DNA of 56,939 nucleotides, from contig JALOLK010000002.1 in NCBI GenBank assembly GCA_025456015.1, positions 1 through 56,939 of the forward strand, given 5' to 3'. The stretch's first letter is position 1, and each line of letters begins with the position of its first letter. The notes beneath the pieces were generated by a model that was not told where the DNA came from, searched no databases, and was given only the letters and a program-made list of their open reading frames with translations. The DNA comes from Candidatus Nanopelagicales bacterium (GTDB lineage Bacteria > Actinomycetota > Actinomycetes > S36-B12 > CAIYMF01). The translations under genes and the position numbers were made by a program. This document shows, in pieces, positions 14,923-27,340 of the stretch.

Positions 14923-17352
14923 ATGGCTGACCTGCGACTCGGGGCCGCTGTCGACGCGGCCACCCACACCCGTACCGACTCCCCCGCCGTCGTGCCCTCC
15001 GAGGAGCTCACGACGCACGGCGTGATCGTCGGCATGACCGGCTCGGGCAAGACCGGCCTGGGCGTCGTGCTCATCGAGGAGTGCCTGCGCGCCGGCATCC
15101 CGGCCCTGCTCATCGACCCGAAGGGCGACCTCACGAACCTCGCCCTGACCTTCCCGACCCTGGCCCCCGCCGAGTTCGAGCCGTGGGTGAACGCCTCCGA
15201 CGCCCAGAAGGCCGGCCAGAGCGTGCCGGACTTCGCCGCGGCCCAGGCCCAGGCGTGGACCACGGGCCTCGGTGGGTGGGGCCTGGGGGCGGGCGACGTG
15301 GCCGCCCTGCACGAGGGCGTCGACGTGCGCATCTACACGCCCGGCGCCTCGCACGGCGTCGCCCTGAACATCATCGGCACCCTCGACGTGCCCGCGGACA
15401 TGACCGACGCGCAGGGCGTGCAGGAGGAGATCGACGCCTACGTGTCGAGCCTGCTGCACCTGGTCGGCATCGACGCCGACCCGCTGAGCTCACGCGAGCA
15501 CATCCTGCTCTCGACGATCATCAACCACGCCTGGACGCAGGGCCGCGCGCTCGACCTGGCCACCCTGGTCGCCTCGGTCCAGCAGCCGCCGGTGCGCAAG
15601 GTCGGGGTCCTCGAGCTGGACGCCTACTACCCCGCCGACGACCGGATGGGCCTCGCACTCAAGCTCAACGGCCTGCTCGCCTCGCCGGCGTTCGCGTCGT
15701 GGCTGGGCGGCGAGCGCATCGACATCGCCAGCATGCTGCGCGCCCCGGACGGCCGGCCGCGCTGCGCGATCGTCACCACGGCCCACCTCGACGACGACCA
15801 GCGCCAGTCGGCGACGTCGGTGATCCTGGCCAAGCTGATCTCCTGGATGCGCCGCCAGTCAGGCACGACCGACCTGCGCGCGCTGCTCTACATGGACGAG
15901 GTGGCCGGCTACCTGCCGCCCGTGGGCAACCCGCCCACCAAGGAGCCCCTGATGCTGCTGCTCAAGCAGGCGCGAGCCTTCGGCGTCGGCGTGGTGCTCT
16001 CCACCCAGAACCCCGTCGACGTCGACTACAAGGCTCTGTCCAACGCCGGCACCTGGATGATCGGCCGGCTGCAGACCGAGCAGGACAAGAACCGCCTGGT
16101 CGACGGCCTCACCAGCGCGGCGGGCAGCGTGGACCCCGGCGCCGTGGGCGACACGATCTCGGGCCTGGGCAAGCGCGAGTTCGTGCTCAAGCGCGCGAGC
16201 CGGGACGCCGTCGAGGTGATGACCACCCGCTGGGCCATGAGCTACCTGCGCGGCCCGCTGACCCGGGAGCAGGTCGCCGGGCTGACCGCCGCCGCGGCGC
16301 CGGCGCCTGCCGCCGCACCGGTGGATCCGGCCGCCTCGGCACCCGCGGCGCCGGCCCCGGCCGCAGCGCCAGCCGCCCCGGGCGCCCCGGCCGCCCCAGC
16401 CGCCCCGGCGGCCCCGGCCGCCCCGGCCGCGCCGATGGCAGCCGCCCCCACCGTGCTCGGCGCCGACGAGACCCCGGTCCCCCCGAAGGTCGCCGCCGGC
16501 ATCCCAGTCCACCACCTGGACCCGGCCGCCTCCTGGGCCGCATCGGTCGGCGCGGTGCCGGGCAACCGGCTGGCCGCCGGCGTGGTCGCCCGGGTGCTGC
16601 TGCGCTTCGACGACGCCAAGGCCGGGGTGACCCACGACCAGGAGTACGAGGCCGTCCTCACCCCGATCCCGGCCACCCCGCTGGGTGACCAGTTCGTCGC
16701 CGTGGACTACGACGACCGCGACCTGCTGCCGGCGGCCCCCGAGGGCGCGATCTACCGCCTGCCCCCCTCCGAGGTGGGCACCAAGACGTGGTGGACCGCA
16801 CTGCAGCGCGAGCTCGCCGACCACCTCCAGCGCCGGATGACCGTCGAGATCCCGACGAACCCCGACCTCAAGCTGTACGGGCGCATCGGGGAGTCCAGCG
16901 AGGAGTTCCTGGCGCGCTGCCAGGCGGCCGCCACGGATGCCGCGGACCAGCAGATCGCCACCCTGCAGGCGAAGTACGCCAGCAAGCTCGCCGCGGCGCA
17001 GGCCAAGCTGGACACGGCCGAGGACGCGGTCGAGCGGCAGCGCTCGGAGCGCACGTCCTCGGTGGCCGGCGACCTGATCGGCGGGCTGTTCGGGGGCAGG
17101 CGGTCCTCGATCTCGGCGATGGCCAAGCGGGCGAGCTCCGCGAACTCCCGGGTGTCGGCGGCCGAGGGCAAGGTGGCCGAGCTCGAACGCGCGATCGGGG
17201 ACCTGCAGGCCGAGCTCGACGGCGAGGTCGCCGGCATCAGGGCCGCATGGGCGGCCAGGGCCGGAACCGTCACGACGATGCCGATCACGCTGGCCAAGTC
17301 CGACGTCAAGGTCACCGGCATGGGCCTGGTCTGGATCCCCACCGGCACATAG
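14923..17352 (+). CDS. HerA/VirB4-like ATPase (DUF853 family)
   Basis: 809 residues. Walker A GMTGSGKT (K43), Walker B LLYMDE (D325-E326) and the sensor-like STQNP form an FtsK/HerA-class motor. After about residue 450 there is an Ala/Pro-rich linker of roughly 60 residues with repeated PAAPA units, then a C-terminal part with a long alternating Ala/Lys/Glu coiled coil (residues about 690-780). The family is widespread in actinobacteria, is annotated as DNA-translocase-like, and lacks a proven role. TAGGGT lies six bases before the ATG with no Shine-Dalgarno, indicating a leaderless mRNA. Confidence 0.88.
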   Translation: MADLRLGAAVDAATHTRTDSPAVVPSEELTTHGVIVGMTGSGKTGLGVVLIEECLRAGIPALLIDPKGDLTNLALTFPTLAPAEFEPWVNASDAQKAGQSVPDFAAAQAQAWTTGLGGWGLGAGDVAALHEGVDVRIYTPGASHGVALNIIGTLDVPADMTDAQGVQEEIDAYVSSLLHLVGIDADPLSSREHILLSTIINHAWTQGRALDLATLVASVQQPPVRKVGVLELDAYYPADDRMGLALKLNGLLASPAFASWLGGERIDIASMLRAPDGRPRCAIVTTAHLDDDQRQSATSVILAKLISWMRRQSGTTDLRALLYMDEVAGYLPPVGNPPTKEPLMLLLKQARAFGVGVVLSTQNPVDVDYKALSNAGTWMIGRLQTEQDKNRLVDGLTSAAGSVDPGAVGDTISGLGKREFVLKRASRDAVEVMTTRWAMSYLRGPLTREQVAGLTAAAAPAPAAAPVDPAASAPAAPAPAAAPAAPGAPAAPAAPAAPAAPAAPMAAAPTVLGADETPVPPKVAAGIPVHHLDPAASWAASVGAVPGNRLAAGVVARVLLRFDDAKAGVTHDQEYEAVLTPIPATPLGDQFVAVDYDDRDLLPAAPEGAIYRLPPSEVGTKTWWTALQRELADHLQRRMTVEIPTNPDLKLYGRIGESSEEFLARCQAAATDAADQQIATLQAKYASKLAAAQAKLDTAEDAVERQRSERTSSVAGDLIGGLFGGRRSSISAMAKRASSANSRVSAAEGKVAELERAIGDLQAELDGEVAGIRAAWAARAGTVTTMPITLAKSDVKVTGMGLVWIPTGT

Positions 17353-17362
17353 GCCGGAGCGG

Positions 17363-18124
17363 TCAGGACCGCTGGGCCACGAAGCACTCGTAGGCGTAGA
17401 ACTCGGAGTAGCGGCGGTGCAGGTCCGGCTCCGCGGCGAGCTGGTCGAGGATGTCCTGGGCCTGTGGATCCGCGCTGTGCTCCGCGCGCACCTGCGCGAT
17501 GCGCGCCTCCATCGGGGTGTAGAAGTCGTCCCACCACGCCTCGTCCGGCAGCGTGAAGTGGCCGGTGAGGGTGAACCCGCAGGCCAGGACGGCGGCCAGG
17601 TCGTCCTCGAGCCACCCCATCGAGGGGTAGTCCAGGTCGAAGCTCGCCCGAACCGCCGGCGGTGGGTCGGCACGGCGCCAGACGGCGTCGGTGAAGACCA
17701 GGGAGCCGCCCGGGCGCAACAGGTCATGGCAGATGGCGAGCGCCCGGCGCAGCCCGATGCTGTAGAGCGCCCCCTCCGACCAGACGAGGTCGAAGCTGCC
17801 CGGGAGCTGGCCGGCCTCGGCCATGTCGGCGACGGCGGGCCTCACCCGGTGCGCCAGTCCACGTGCTGCCACGGCCGCCCTGAGCCGGGCGATGCTCGGG
17901 GCGTGGTGGTCCACGGCCACGATGGACCCCGAGGTCAGCTCGGCCAGGTGCAGCGTCTGGCCACCGACCCCGCAGCCCAGGTCAAGGATCGCCGGGTCCT
18001 CGGGGAGGTCGCGACACAGCGCGAGGGCGCGGGCGGCGCAGGCGGCGCTGCCGGGTCCCTGGCGGGGCAGGTGCTCGTAGACCTCGAAGAAGAGCTGCCA
18101 GAAGCGTGGGCCGGGCTGGCTCAT
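17363..18124 (-). CDS. Class I SAM-dependent methyltransferase
   Basis: 253 residues. Motif I is ILDLGCGVGGQTLHLAE; motif II region SIVAVDHHAPSIARLR; the post-motif strand is FDLVWSEGALYSIG and the following LLRPGGSLVFTDAVWR is typical of small-molecule methyltransferases. CGGAGGA before the ATG at 18124 supports the start. It converges on the HerA-like gene (10 bases apart) and is divergent from the aminotransferase. Substrate unknown. Confidence 0.87.
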   Translation of the reverse strand: MSQPGPRFWQLFFEVYEHLPRQGPGSAACAARALALCRDLPEDPAILDLGCGVGGQTLHLAELTSGSIVAVDHHAPSIARLRAAVAARGLAHRVRPAVADMAEAGQLPGSFDLVWSEGALYSIGLRRALAICHDLLRPGGSLVFTDAVWRRADPPPAVRASFDLDYPSMGWLEDDLAAVLACGFTLTGHFTLPDEAWWDDFYTPMEARIAQVRAEHSADPQAQDILDQLAAEPDLHRRYSEFYAYECFVAQRS

Positions 18125-18288
18125 GTGTCCTCCGGGTCCACGGTACCGCCGAGGCCCGCTATCGACCGGGCCATCGGGCTCCGCACTCGCTCCCAGGTGG
18201 CCCCGGGGAGCGTGACAGCGCGCCGCAGGGCCTGGGCGCCGGGCGCTGGAGGAGACTGGGGCCATCACCGACCGACCGGGAGGACCAC

Positions 18289-19554
18289 GTGGAGCTCGAC
18301 ACCCGCGACCCCATCACCACTGGCGCGGGCAGCCCCGCGGACCTCGGCGCGGCGGGGCACATCGCGCTGGCCGAGGTGCACTCCGCGCACCACTACCACC
18401 CGCTGCCGGTCGTCATCGCCGAGGCGCATGGCACCTGGGTCACCGACGTCGACGGGCACCGCTTCCTGGACTGCCTGGCCGGGTACTCGGCGCTGAACTT
18501 CGGCCACGGCCACCCGGCGATCCTGGCCGCCGCGCACGCCCAGCTGGACCGGGTCACCCTGGTGAGCCGGGCGTTCCACCACGACCAGTTCGGGCCGTTC
18601 TGCGCCGAGCTGTGCGCCCTGACGGGCAAGGACATGGTCGTGCCGATGAACTCGGGGGCCGAGGCGGTGGAGACCGCGATCAAGGTCGCCCGCAAGTGGG
18701 GCTACCGGGTCAAGGGCATCCCCGCCCACGAGGCGGAGATCATCGTCGCGGAGGGCAACTTCCACGGCCGCACGACGACGATCGTCTCGTTCTCCGACGA
18801 CGAGGCTGCTCGGGAGCACTACGGGCCGTACACGCCGGGGTTCGTCCAGGTGCCGTTCGGCTCGGTCGAGGCCCTGGCCGCGGCGATCACGCCGCGCACC
18901 GCCGCGATCCTGCTCGAGCCGATCCAGGGCGAGGGCGGCGTCGTGATCCCCCCCGAGGGGTACCTGCGGGCGGTGCGCGCCCTCTGCGACGAGCACGACG
19001 TGCTGCTGCTCGCCGACGAGATCCAGGCCGGCCTGGCCCGCACCGGGCGCACGTTCGCCTGCGACCACGAGGACGTCGTGCCGGACCTCTACATCCTGGG
19101 CAAGGCGCTCGGCGGCGGGGTCCTGCCGGTCTCGGCGATCGCGGGGGACCACCGGGTCCTGGGGCTGCTGCGCCCCGGCGAGCACGGCAGCACGTTCGGC
19201 GGCAACGCCCTGGCCTGCGCGGTCGGGCGCGCGGTCATCGCACTGCTGCAGACCGGCGAGTTCCAGGCGCGCTCGGCCGAGCTGGGCGCCGTGCTGCGCG
19301 CCGAGCTCGACCGGTTGGTCGGACACGGCGTGGTCGAGGTCCGCTCGCGGGGGCTGTGGGCCGGGGTCGACATCGACCCGGACCTCGCCACCGGCCGGCA
19401 GGTCTGCGAGGCGCTGCTGCGCCGCGGGGTGCTGGCCAAGGACACCCACGGCTCCACCCTCCGGCTGGCGCCACCCCTGGTCATCACCGCCGACGAGGTC
19501 ATCTGGGCGGTGACGCAGCTGCGCGACAGCCTCGCCGAGCTGGGTGCCCGCTGA
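18289..19554 (+). CDS. rocD: Ornithine--oxo-acid aminotransferase (class III)
   Basis: 421 residues. PLP-dependent fold type I: the Schiff-base lysine is K272 in YILGKALGGGVLPVSA, the aspartate is in LLADEIQAGLARTG, and phosphate contacts are in MNSGAEAVETAIK. The pattern FHGRTTTIVSFS and EPIQGEGGVVIPPEGYL is that of ornithine aminotransferase rather than acetylornithine or GABA aminotransferases. The reaction is ornithine plus 2-oxoglutarate to glutamate semialdehyde plus glutamate. GTG 18289 is preceded by GGGAGGA. No arginine-catabolism partner lies next to it. Confidence 0.87.
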   Translation: MELDTRDPITTGAGSPADLGAAGHIALAEVHSAHHYHPLPVVIAEAHGTWVTDVDGHRFLDCLAGYSALNFGHGHPAILAAAHAQLDRVTLVSRAFHHDQFGPFCAELCALTGKDMVVPMNSGAEAVETAIKVARKWGYRVKGIPAHEAEIIVAEGNFHGRTTTIVSFSDDEAAREHYGPYTPGFVQVPFGSVEALAAAITPRTAAILLEPIQGEGGVVIPPEGYLRAVRALCDEHDVLLLADEIQAGLARTGRTFACDHEDVVPDLYILGKALGGGVLPVSAIAGDHRVLGLLRPGEHGSTFGGNALACAVGRAVIALLQTGEFQARSAELGAVLRAELDRLVGHGVVEVRSRGLWAGVDIDPDLATGRQVCEALLRRGVLAKDTHGSTLRLAPPLVITADEVIWAVTQLRDSLAELGAR

Positions 19555-19650
19555 CCGCCCCGCCGACGACCGTGCGAACAGGCCCGGGTTAGCCCCGCGC
19601 TAGCCGTGCCATGCCCGGGCCGCGCCCCGGGGCCCCGGTACCGTGCCGGC

Positions 19651-21075
19651 ATGCGACGCACCCCTGGCACCGTGCTGCTGGCCGCGGCACTGGTGCTCCC
19701 GATGGCCCCGGCCGCCGTGGCGGCGCCGGCCGCGACGGCACCGGCGACGACGGCAGGCAGCCAGGTCCTGGCCCGCGACGGGGGCAGCCCGCCGCCGACG
19801 CTGACGGCGCTGGCCGCGCGCACCCGCGTCTCCACGGCGGCGGCGAACGCCCGGATCGCCCAGGTGCTCGCCACCCGGACCTCGTCGCGGATCCTGGGCG
19901 CGCGCTTCACGATGACGGTCTGGGACCCGGCGACCGCCAGCTGGGTCTACCAGCGCCGGGCCGGGGCCTCCCTGCGTGGCGCCTCGACGACCAAGATCCT
20001 CACCGCGGTCGGGGTGCTGGCCACCCTGGGGCCCGAGCACCGCTTCCCCACGACGGTCCGCGCCGGTGCCGCGCCCGGTGAGGTCGTCCTGGTCGCCGGC
20101 GGTGATCCGCTGCTCACCTCCGCCGACCTGCGCCGGCTCGCCGCCGACACTGCCCGGGCCCTGCGCGCGGCCCCGGCAGCCACCTCGGGGGAAGCGGTTC
20201 CCGCGGCGAGCCCCGCGGCGAGCCCGACGGTGGACCCGAGCCCGTCCGCGACCCCGCCCCAGCCCGCCGTGGTCGTCCGCGCCGACGACGCCCTGTTCGG
20301 CGACCGGCAGTGGCGCTCCCGTGGCTGGCCGCGCCACTACGTCCCGGCCCAGGTGCGCATGGTCGGGGCCTTCGCCCGCGACGACCGCAAGGTCCGCGAC
20401 GCGACCGCCGACGCGGGCGCCTTCTTCGCCAGCGCCCTGCGCGCCGAGGGCGTCGAGGCCCGCTACGGCGGCGAGGGGGTCGCCCCGGCCGAGGCCCCGA
20501 CGCTGGCGACGTTCGCCGGCCACAGCGTGGCGCAGGCCGTCTCGCGCACGCTGCTCGTGTCGGACAACGACACCGCCGAGATGCTGTTCCGCCAGGTGGC
20601 CGTGGCTCGCGGCCTGCCGGCCACGTGGGCGGGGGCACGGCAGGCCCTGGCCGCCACGCTCACCGAGCTCGGCGTCCCCCTGGCCGGGGTGCGCATCGTG
20701 GACGGCAGCGGGCTGTCCCTGGATGGCCGGCTCACCGCCCCGGCACTCACTGCCGCCCTCGCCCGCGCCCTGGACCCCGCGCACCCCCGGCTGGCCGGGC
20801 TGCGCGGCTGGCTGCCCGTGGCCGGGCGGACCGGCACCCTGCGCTCGGGCGACAAGCGCTTCCACGCGCGACCCGCGCGCTGCGCCGCGGGCCTGATCCA
20901 GGCCAAGACCGGCACGGTGGCCGACGCCATCGGCCTGGCCGGGTACGCGGCGGGTGCCGACGGCAGCACGAAGGTCTTCGTCGGGATCGTGAACAGCCGG
21001 CCGACCCGCTACACGCGGGCGCAGACCCGCATCGCCGTGGACCGTGCGGCCTCGAGCGTGACGGGCTGCTGGTAG
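19651..21075 (+). CDS. dacB: D-alanyl-D-alanine carboxypeptidase/endopeptidase, PBP4 type
   Basis: 474 residues. N-terminal signal peptide (MRRTPGTVLLAAALVL, then Ala-rich cleavage region). Penicillin-binding motifs: S112-T-T-K115 (nucleophile serine), S304-D-N306 and K419-T-G421. The large insertion between the first two motifs, including a Pro/Ala/Ser-rich stretch near residue 190, is typical of peptidase family S13. It trims peptidoglycan stem peptides outside the membrane. TACCGT lies six bases before the ATG, suggesting a leaderless message. Confidence 0.92.
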   Translation: MRRTPGTVLLAAALVLPMAPAAVAAPAATAPATTAGSQVLARDGGSPPPTLTALAARTRVSTAAANARIAQVLATRTSSRILGARFTMTVWDPATASWVYQRRAGASLRGASTTKILTAVGVLATLGPEHRFPTTVRAGAAPGEVVLVAGGDPLLTSADLRRLAADTARALRAAPAATSGEAVPAASPAASPTVDPSPSATPPQPAVVVRADDALFGDRQWRSRGWPRHYVPAQVRMVGAFARDDRKVRDATADAGAFFASALRAEGVEARYGGEGVAPAEAPTLATFAGHSVAQAVSRTLLVSDNDTAEMLFRQVAVARGLPATWAGARQALAATLTELGVPLAGVRIVDGSGLSLDGRLTAPALTAALARALDPAHPRLAGLRGWLPVAGRTGTLRSGDKRFHARPARCAAGLIQAKTGTVADAIGLAGYAAGADGSTKVFVGIVNSRPTRYTRAQTRIAVDRAASSVTGCW

Positions 21076-21111
21076 CGCCGGTCCCGCGCCCGATGCGGTA
21101 GACAGGGCGCC

Positions 21112-21609
21112 ATGGGTGTGGAGGTCGAGCGCAAGTTCCTCGTGGTCGGCGACGACTGGCGCGAGCAGGTCACCAGCGCGGTGCACATCGTCCAGGGGTA
21201 CCTGGCGCGACCGGACGCCACGCACCCGGGCGGCGCGACCGTCCGCGTGCGCACGAAGGGTGACCGCGCCTACCTCACCATCAAGGGCCCCAGCGCCGGG
21301 ATCGCCCGCAGCGAGTTCGAGTACGAGGTGCCCGTCGAGGATGCCCGCGCCATGCTCGACCAGCTCGCCCAGGGCCCGGTCGTGGACAAGGTGCGCCACC
21401 TCGTGCCGGTCGGCGGGCACGTGTGGGAGGTGGACGTCTTCGCCGGCGACAACGCCCCGCTGGTGATGGCCGAGGTGGAGCTCGCCGGGCCCGACGAGGC
21501 CTTCGCGTTGCCGGCGTGGGCCGGCCGCGACGTCTCCGACGACCCGCGCTACTACAACGCCAACCTCGCGCGATCCCCGTACGCGAGCTGGGCCAGCACC
21601 GGCGACTGA
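21112..21609 (+). CDS. CYTH-domain protein
   Basis: 165 residues. N-terminal signature VEVERKFLVV (the ExExK motif, E4-E6-K8) and alternating charged strands such as RVRTKGDRAYLTIKG define the triphosphate tunnel metalloenzyme fold. Members hydrolyse inorganic triphosphate or act as adenylate cyclases; the short single-domain type favours triphosphatase. TAGACA seven bases before the ATG and no Shine-Dalgarno suggest leaderless initiation. It follows dacB by 36 bases and converges on rpiB. Confidence 0.88.
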   Translation: MGVEVERKFLVVGDDWREQVTSAVHIVQGYLARPDATHPGGATVRVRTKGDRAYLTIKGPSAGIARSEFEYEVPVEDARAMLDQLAQGPVVDKVRHLVPVGGHVWEVDVFAGDNAPLVMAEVELAGPDEAFALPAWAGRDVSDDPRYYNANLARSPYASWASTGD

Positions 21610-21643
21610 GCCGGGCCGCGGAACGACCCCAGCGCAGGGCCCT

Positions 21644-22108
21644 TCAGGCCCCGGCGCCGTCCCGCTGCGCCTCGTACGCCGCCACCTGGTCGATCCGGCG
21701 CTGGTGGCGCGGCTCGCCGCTGAACGGGGTCTCCAGGAACGCCTGCACGATCGCGAACGACTCAGCGGTGCTGTGCATGCGCGCGCCCAGGCCCAGCACG
21801 TTGGCGTCGTTGTGCTCGCGCGCCAGCTGGGCGGTCTGCACCGACCAGGCCAGGGCGGCCCGCACGCCGGGCACCTTGTTCGCCACGATCTGCTCGCCGT
21901 TGCCCGAGCCGCCGATCACGATGCCCAGGCTGCCCGGCTCGGCCACGACGTCCTCGGCCGCCTCGATGCAGAAGGCGGGGTAGTCGTCGTCGGCGTCGTA
22001 CTCGTGGGCACCGTGGTCGACCACGTCGTGGCCGGCGGTGCGCAGGTACTCGGCCAGCATGGTCTTGAACTCGTAGCCGGCATGGTCACAGCCGAGGTGC
22101 ACGCGCAT
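21644..22108 (-). CDS. rpiB: Ribose-5-phosphate isomerase B
   Basis: 154 residues. Family motifs: HLGCDHAGYEFK, the catalytic loop GGSGNGEQIVANKVPG and GLGARMHS. The loop has Glu where the E. coli enzyme has its catalytic Cys, the arrangement known for the Mycobacterium tuberculosis enzyme. It interconverts ribose 5-phosphate and ribulose 5-phosphate in the non-oxidative pentose phosphate pathway. Divergent from pepN with 132 bases between them; GACTCT lies six bases before its ATG. Confidence 0.93.
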   Translation of the reverse strand: MRVHLGCDHAGYEFKTMLAEYLRTAGHDVVDHGAHEYDADDDYPAFCIEAAEDVVAEPGSLGIVIGGSGNGEQIVANKVPGVRAALAWSVQTAQLAREHNDANVLGLGARMHSTAESFAIVQAFLETPFSGEPRHQRRIDQVAAYEAQRDGAGA

Positions 22109-22240
22109 GGCGCCAGAGTCTGGCACGGTGGGCCGGCAGGCTGCCCGGGGAGCACCTGATTCCCACTCGCGCGCGAGCGCAGGTAGGGTCGGCCGGGGCC
22201 CGGATCGGGCCACCGTCCTCGACCTCGCACTGGAGAACCC

Positions 22241-24811
<2,571 letters not shown>

Positions 24812-24813
24812 GC

Positions 24814-27117
24814 CTACCTGGCCCGGACCGCCTGGACCAGCCTGCCCAGCAGCGGCAGGCCGGGCAGGTCCTCGATGAGCACGGCCCGGCCGGTCGCGTC
24901 CGTGAGCGGCACCCGCCAGTTCGGGTACTCCTTGTCGGTCCCGGGCTGGTTCTGCGCCCGCCGGTCGCCGACCGCGTCGGTGAGCGCCAGGCCGATGAGC
25001 AGCGACGGCGAGGCCGCGACCAGGCGGTGCAGGGCCACGATGAGGTCCTCGTCGGCGCCGTCCGCGGGCATCCATCCGCGGTCCACGCACATGCCGCGCC
25101 ACTCGGCGATCTGGGCGTTGGACTCGGCCAGCTCCTCGTCCGCCGGGCGGGTGAGCAGGCCCAGCTCGCCGCGGATCCGCACGTGCTCCCCGGCCAGGTA
25201 GCCCGCCGTCGGGGGCAGGTCGTGGACGGTCACCGAGGCCAGCACGTTGCCGCGCCACTGCTCGGGCTGCAGCGGGGTGTCCGGGTGCTGCTGGTAGTCG
25301 CGCTCGAACCACATGATCGTCGTGCCGAGCACGCCCCGGGAGGACAGGTAGTCCTGCACCCACTGCTCGACCGTGCCGAGGTCCTCGCCGACCAGCCAGG
25401 CGTCGGCGCGCTGCGACTCCAGCAGCAGGATGCCGACCAGGGCCTCGTGGTCGCTGGTCACGTACGTGCCGCAGTAGGCCGGCATCCCCTCGGGGATCCA
25501 CCAGAGCCGGAACAGGCCCAGCACGTGGTCCACCCGGATGCCGCCGGCGTGGCGCAGGATCGTGCGCAGCATGTCGCGGTAGGGCAGGAACGCGGCCTCG
25601 GCCAGGGCGTCGGGCCGCCACGGCGGCTGCGACCAGTTCTGGCCCATCTGGTTGTACATGTCCGGGGGCGCCCCCACTGAGACGCCCTGGGCGAGCACGT
25701 CGCGCAGCGCCCAGGCGTCGGAGCCGGCCGGGTGCACCCCGACCGCCAGGTCGTGCACGATCCCGGAGCGCATGCCCGCGTCGGTGGCGGCCTGCTGGGC
25801 GCGGGTGAGCTGCTCGTCGAGCTGCCACTGCAGCCAGGCGTGCCAGCGGATCTCGGCGGCCAGCCGCTCGCGCTCGGCCGCCACGGCCGGTGACGACGCG
25901 TCCTGCAGCGCCGTGGGCCAGGTCTGCGGGTCCGCGCCGTGTGCGTCGACGAGGGCGCACCAGGTCGCGAAGTCGACCAGGCCCGGGCCCTCGCGCTCCA
26001 CGAAGGCGTCGAAGCGGGCCTGCCGGCCGGGCGTGAGCGGGGCCGCGAAGACCATCCGCAGGGCCTTGGCCTTGGCCGCCCAGATGACGTCACGGTCGAT
26101 GAGGTCCGGCGAGGTGGACAGCGCCCGGACCGGGATCGACAGCGCCTCGATGCGGGCCCGCGCATCCATCGGCAGGCCCGCGTACTCCTCGATCGCCTCC
26201 ACCCGCAGGTAGATGGGGTTGGCGAAGCGGCGGGTCACCGGCAGGTAGGGCGAGGGCTCCATCGGCGGGGCCGGCGAGGCCGCGTGCAGCGGGTTCACGA
26301 GCACGAAGTCGGCACCCTCGGCGTGGCCACTCCACGCCGCGAGGTCGGCCAGGTCCACGAGGTCGCCGATCCCCCACGAGTCCTGGGAGCGCATCGCGTA
26401 CACCTGCGTCATGAAGCCCCACTGCCGGCCGGCGGCCAGGGCCGGCGGGTCCAGCCGGGCCGGGGTCACCACCAGCGGGCAGCTGGACTCGCGCACCACC
26501 CCGTCGGCGCCCTGCGAGCGGGCCCACATGGTGTGCCAGCCCAGCGGCAGGTCCGGCGGGATCCGGAAGGTCGCCTCGCCGGTGAGCAGGCCGTCCACGT
26601 GGCGGGGCTCCACCCAGCGGTCCACCTGGTGCAGGAACCAGGCGTCGCCGCCCTCCTCGAGGTCGACCCACAGCTGGACGCCGTCACCGTGCGGGACGTG
26701 CACCCAGCACTGCTGCTCCGTACCCGACCGGGCCACGAACACCGGCGGCAGCATCCGCCGCCACGGCGCGTTGCGCCGGTCGTAGAGCGCGTTCCAGACC
26801 CGCTCCGGGGTGCTCACGTCCACGCCCAGGGCGGTGAGCACCGCGTTGATCGTCGCGGCCCCGACCCGGTGGTAGGCGCCGGACTGGTCCCAGTACTCGA
26901 CGGCCACCCCGTAGGCCCGCGCCAGCTCCACCAGCTCCGCGCTGGGCTCCACCCACTCCGGCTCCACGACCGGCGCCGGGGTGCTCACCGGCGCGGTGCC
27001 CACCACTTCCCCGGGGGCCACCGCGGTGGTCCCCTCGGTGCGCACGCCCCCGGCGGCCGCGGGCGTCGCCGTGGTGGTCGCGCTGGGGGTCGGGGTGGGG
27101 GTGCCGTCACTGGCCAT
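24814..27117 (-). CDS. malQ: 4-alpha-glucanotransferase (GH77, amylomaltase)
   Basis: 767 residues. GH77 catalytic elements: nucleophile Asp in IRVDHVLGLFRLWWIP, acid/base Glu in WLVGEDLGTVE, and the third Asp in TVHDLPPTAGYL. It transfers maltooligosaccharide units during glycogen or maltodextrin turnover. The first 50 or so residues are a Thr/Pro/Ala-rich, probably disordered extension before the usual actinobacterial N-terminal domain. The start is supported by TGGAGG upstream. The GH13 glucosidase 7 kb away could work on the same glucans, but they are not in one operon. Confidence 0.93.
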   Translation of the reverse strand: MASDGTPTPTPSATTTATPAAAGGVRTEGTTAVAPGEVVGTAPVSTPAPVVEPEWVEPSAELVELARAYGVAVEYWDQSGAYHRVGAATINAVLTALGVDVSTPERVWNALYDRRNAPWRRMLPPVFVARSGTEQQCWVHVPHGDGVQLWVDLEEGGDAWFLHQVDRWVEPRHVDGLLTGEATFRIPPDLPLGWHTMWARSQGADGVVRESSCPLVVTPARLDPPALAAGRQWGFMTQVYAMRSQDSWGIGDLVDLADLAAWSGHAEGADFVLVNPLHAASPAPPMEPSPYLPVTRRFANPIYLRVEAIEEYAGLPMDARARIEALSIPVRALSTSPDLIDRDVIWAAKAKALRMVFAAPLTPGRQARFDAFVEREGPGLVDFATWCALVDAHGADPQTWPTALQDASSPAVAAERERLAAEIRWHAWLQWQLDEQLTRAQQAATDAGMRSGIVHDLAVGVHPAGSDAWALRDVLAQGVSVGAPPDMYNQMGQNWSQPPWRPDALAEAAFLPYRDMLRTILRHAGGIRVDHVLGLFRLWWIPEGMPAYCGTYVTSDHEALVGILLLESQRADAWLVGEDLGTVEQWVQDYLSSRGVLGTTIMWFERDYQQHPDTPLQPEQWRGNVLASVTVHDLPPTAGYLAGEHVRIRGELGLLTRPADEELAESNAQIAEWRGMCVDRGWMPADGADEDLIVALHRLVAASPSLLIGLALTDAVGDRRAQNQPGTDKEYPNWRVPLTDATGRAVLIEDLPGLPLLGRLVQAVRAR

Positions 27118-27217
27118 GGATGCCTCCAGTCGCCTGCTGCCGTGAGCCGGGTCCCCTGCCCCCGGTGCGCGCCGACGGTCCCGTCGGGCAGGGGGTCGGA
27201 GGGGTTCCGCTGGGTCA

Positions 27218-27231
27218 GGCTACGGGTAGCC
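27218..27231. promoter_or_regulatory. Perfect palindrome between malQ and mscS
   Basis: GGCTAC-GG-GTAGCC, six-base arms with a two-base spacer, about 100 bases from each of two divergent starts. Possible operator or small hairpin. The other 200 bases of this spacer show nothing I recognise except TAGGCT eight bases before the mscS GTG. Confidence 0.3.
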
Positions 27232-27340
27232 GCGGGCCCGCCGCGCGCCGGTCGGCGCCCGCACGCGGGGAACTCGTGGCGGTCGTCGGCGTGGGCGCGC
27301 GACCGGGTGCGCGGGTCCCGACGCCGTAGGCTCACGACCC

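Noticed and set aside
16290-16450. GCC/CCG-rich tandem units resembling a short-repeat array
   Set aside because: They encode an in-frame Ala/Pro linker; there are no unique spacers, so this is not a CRISPR.
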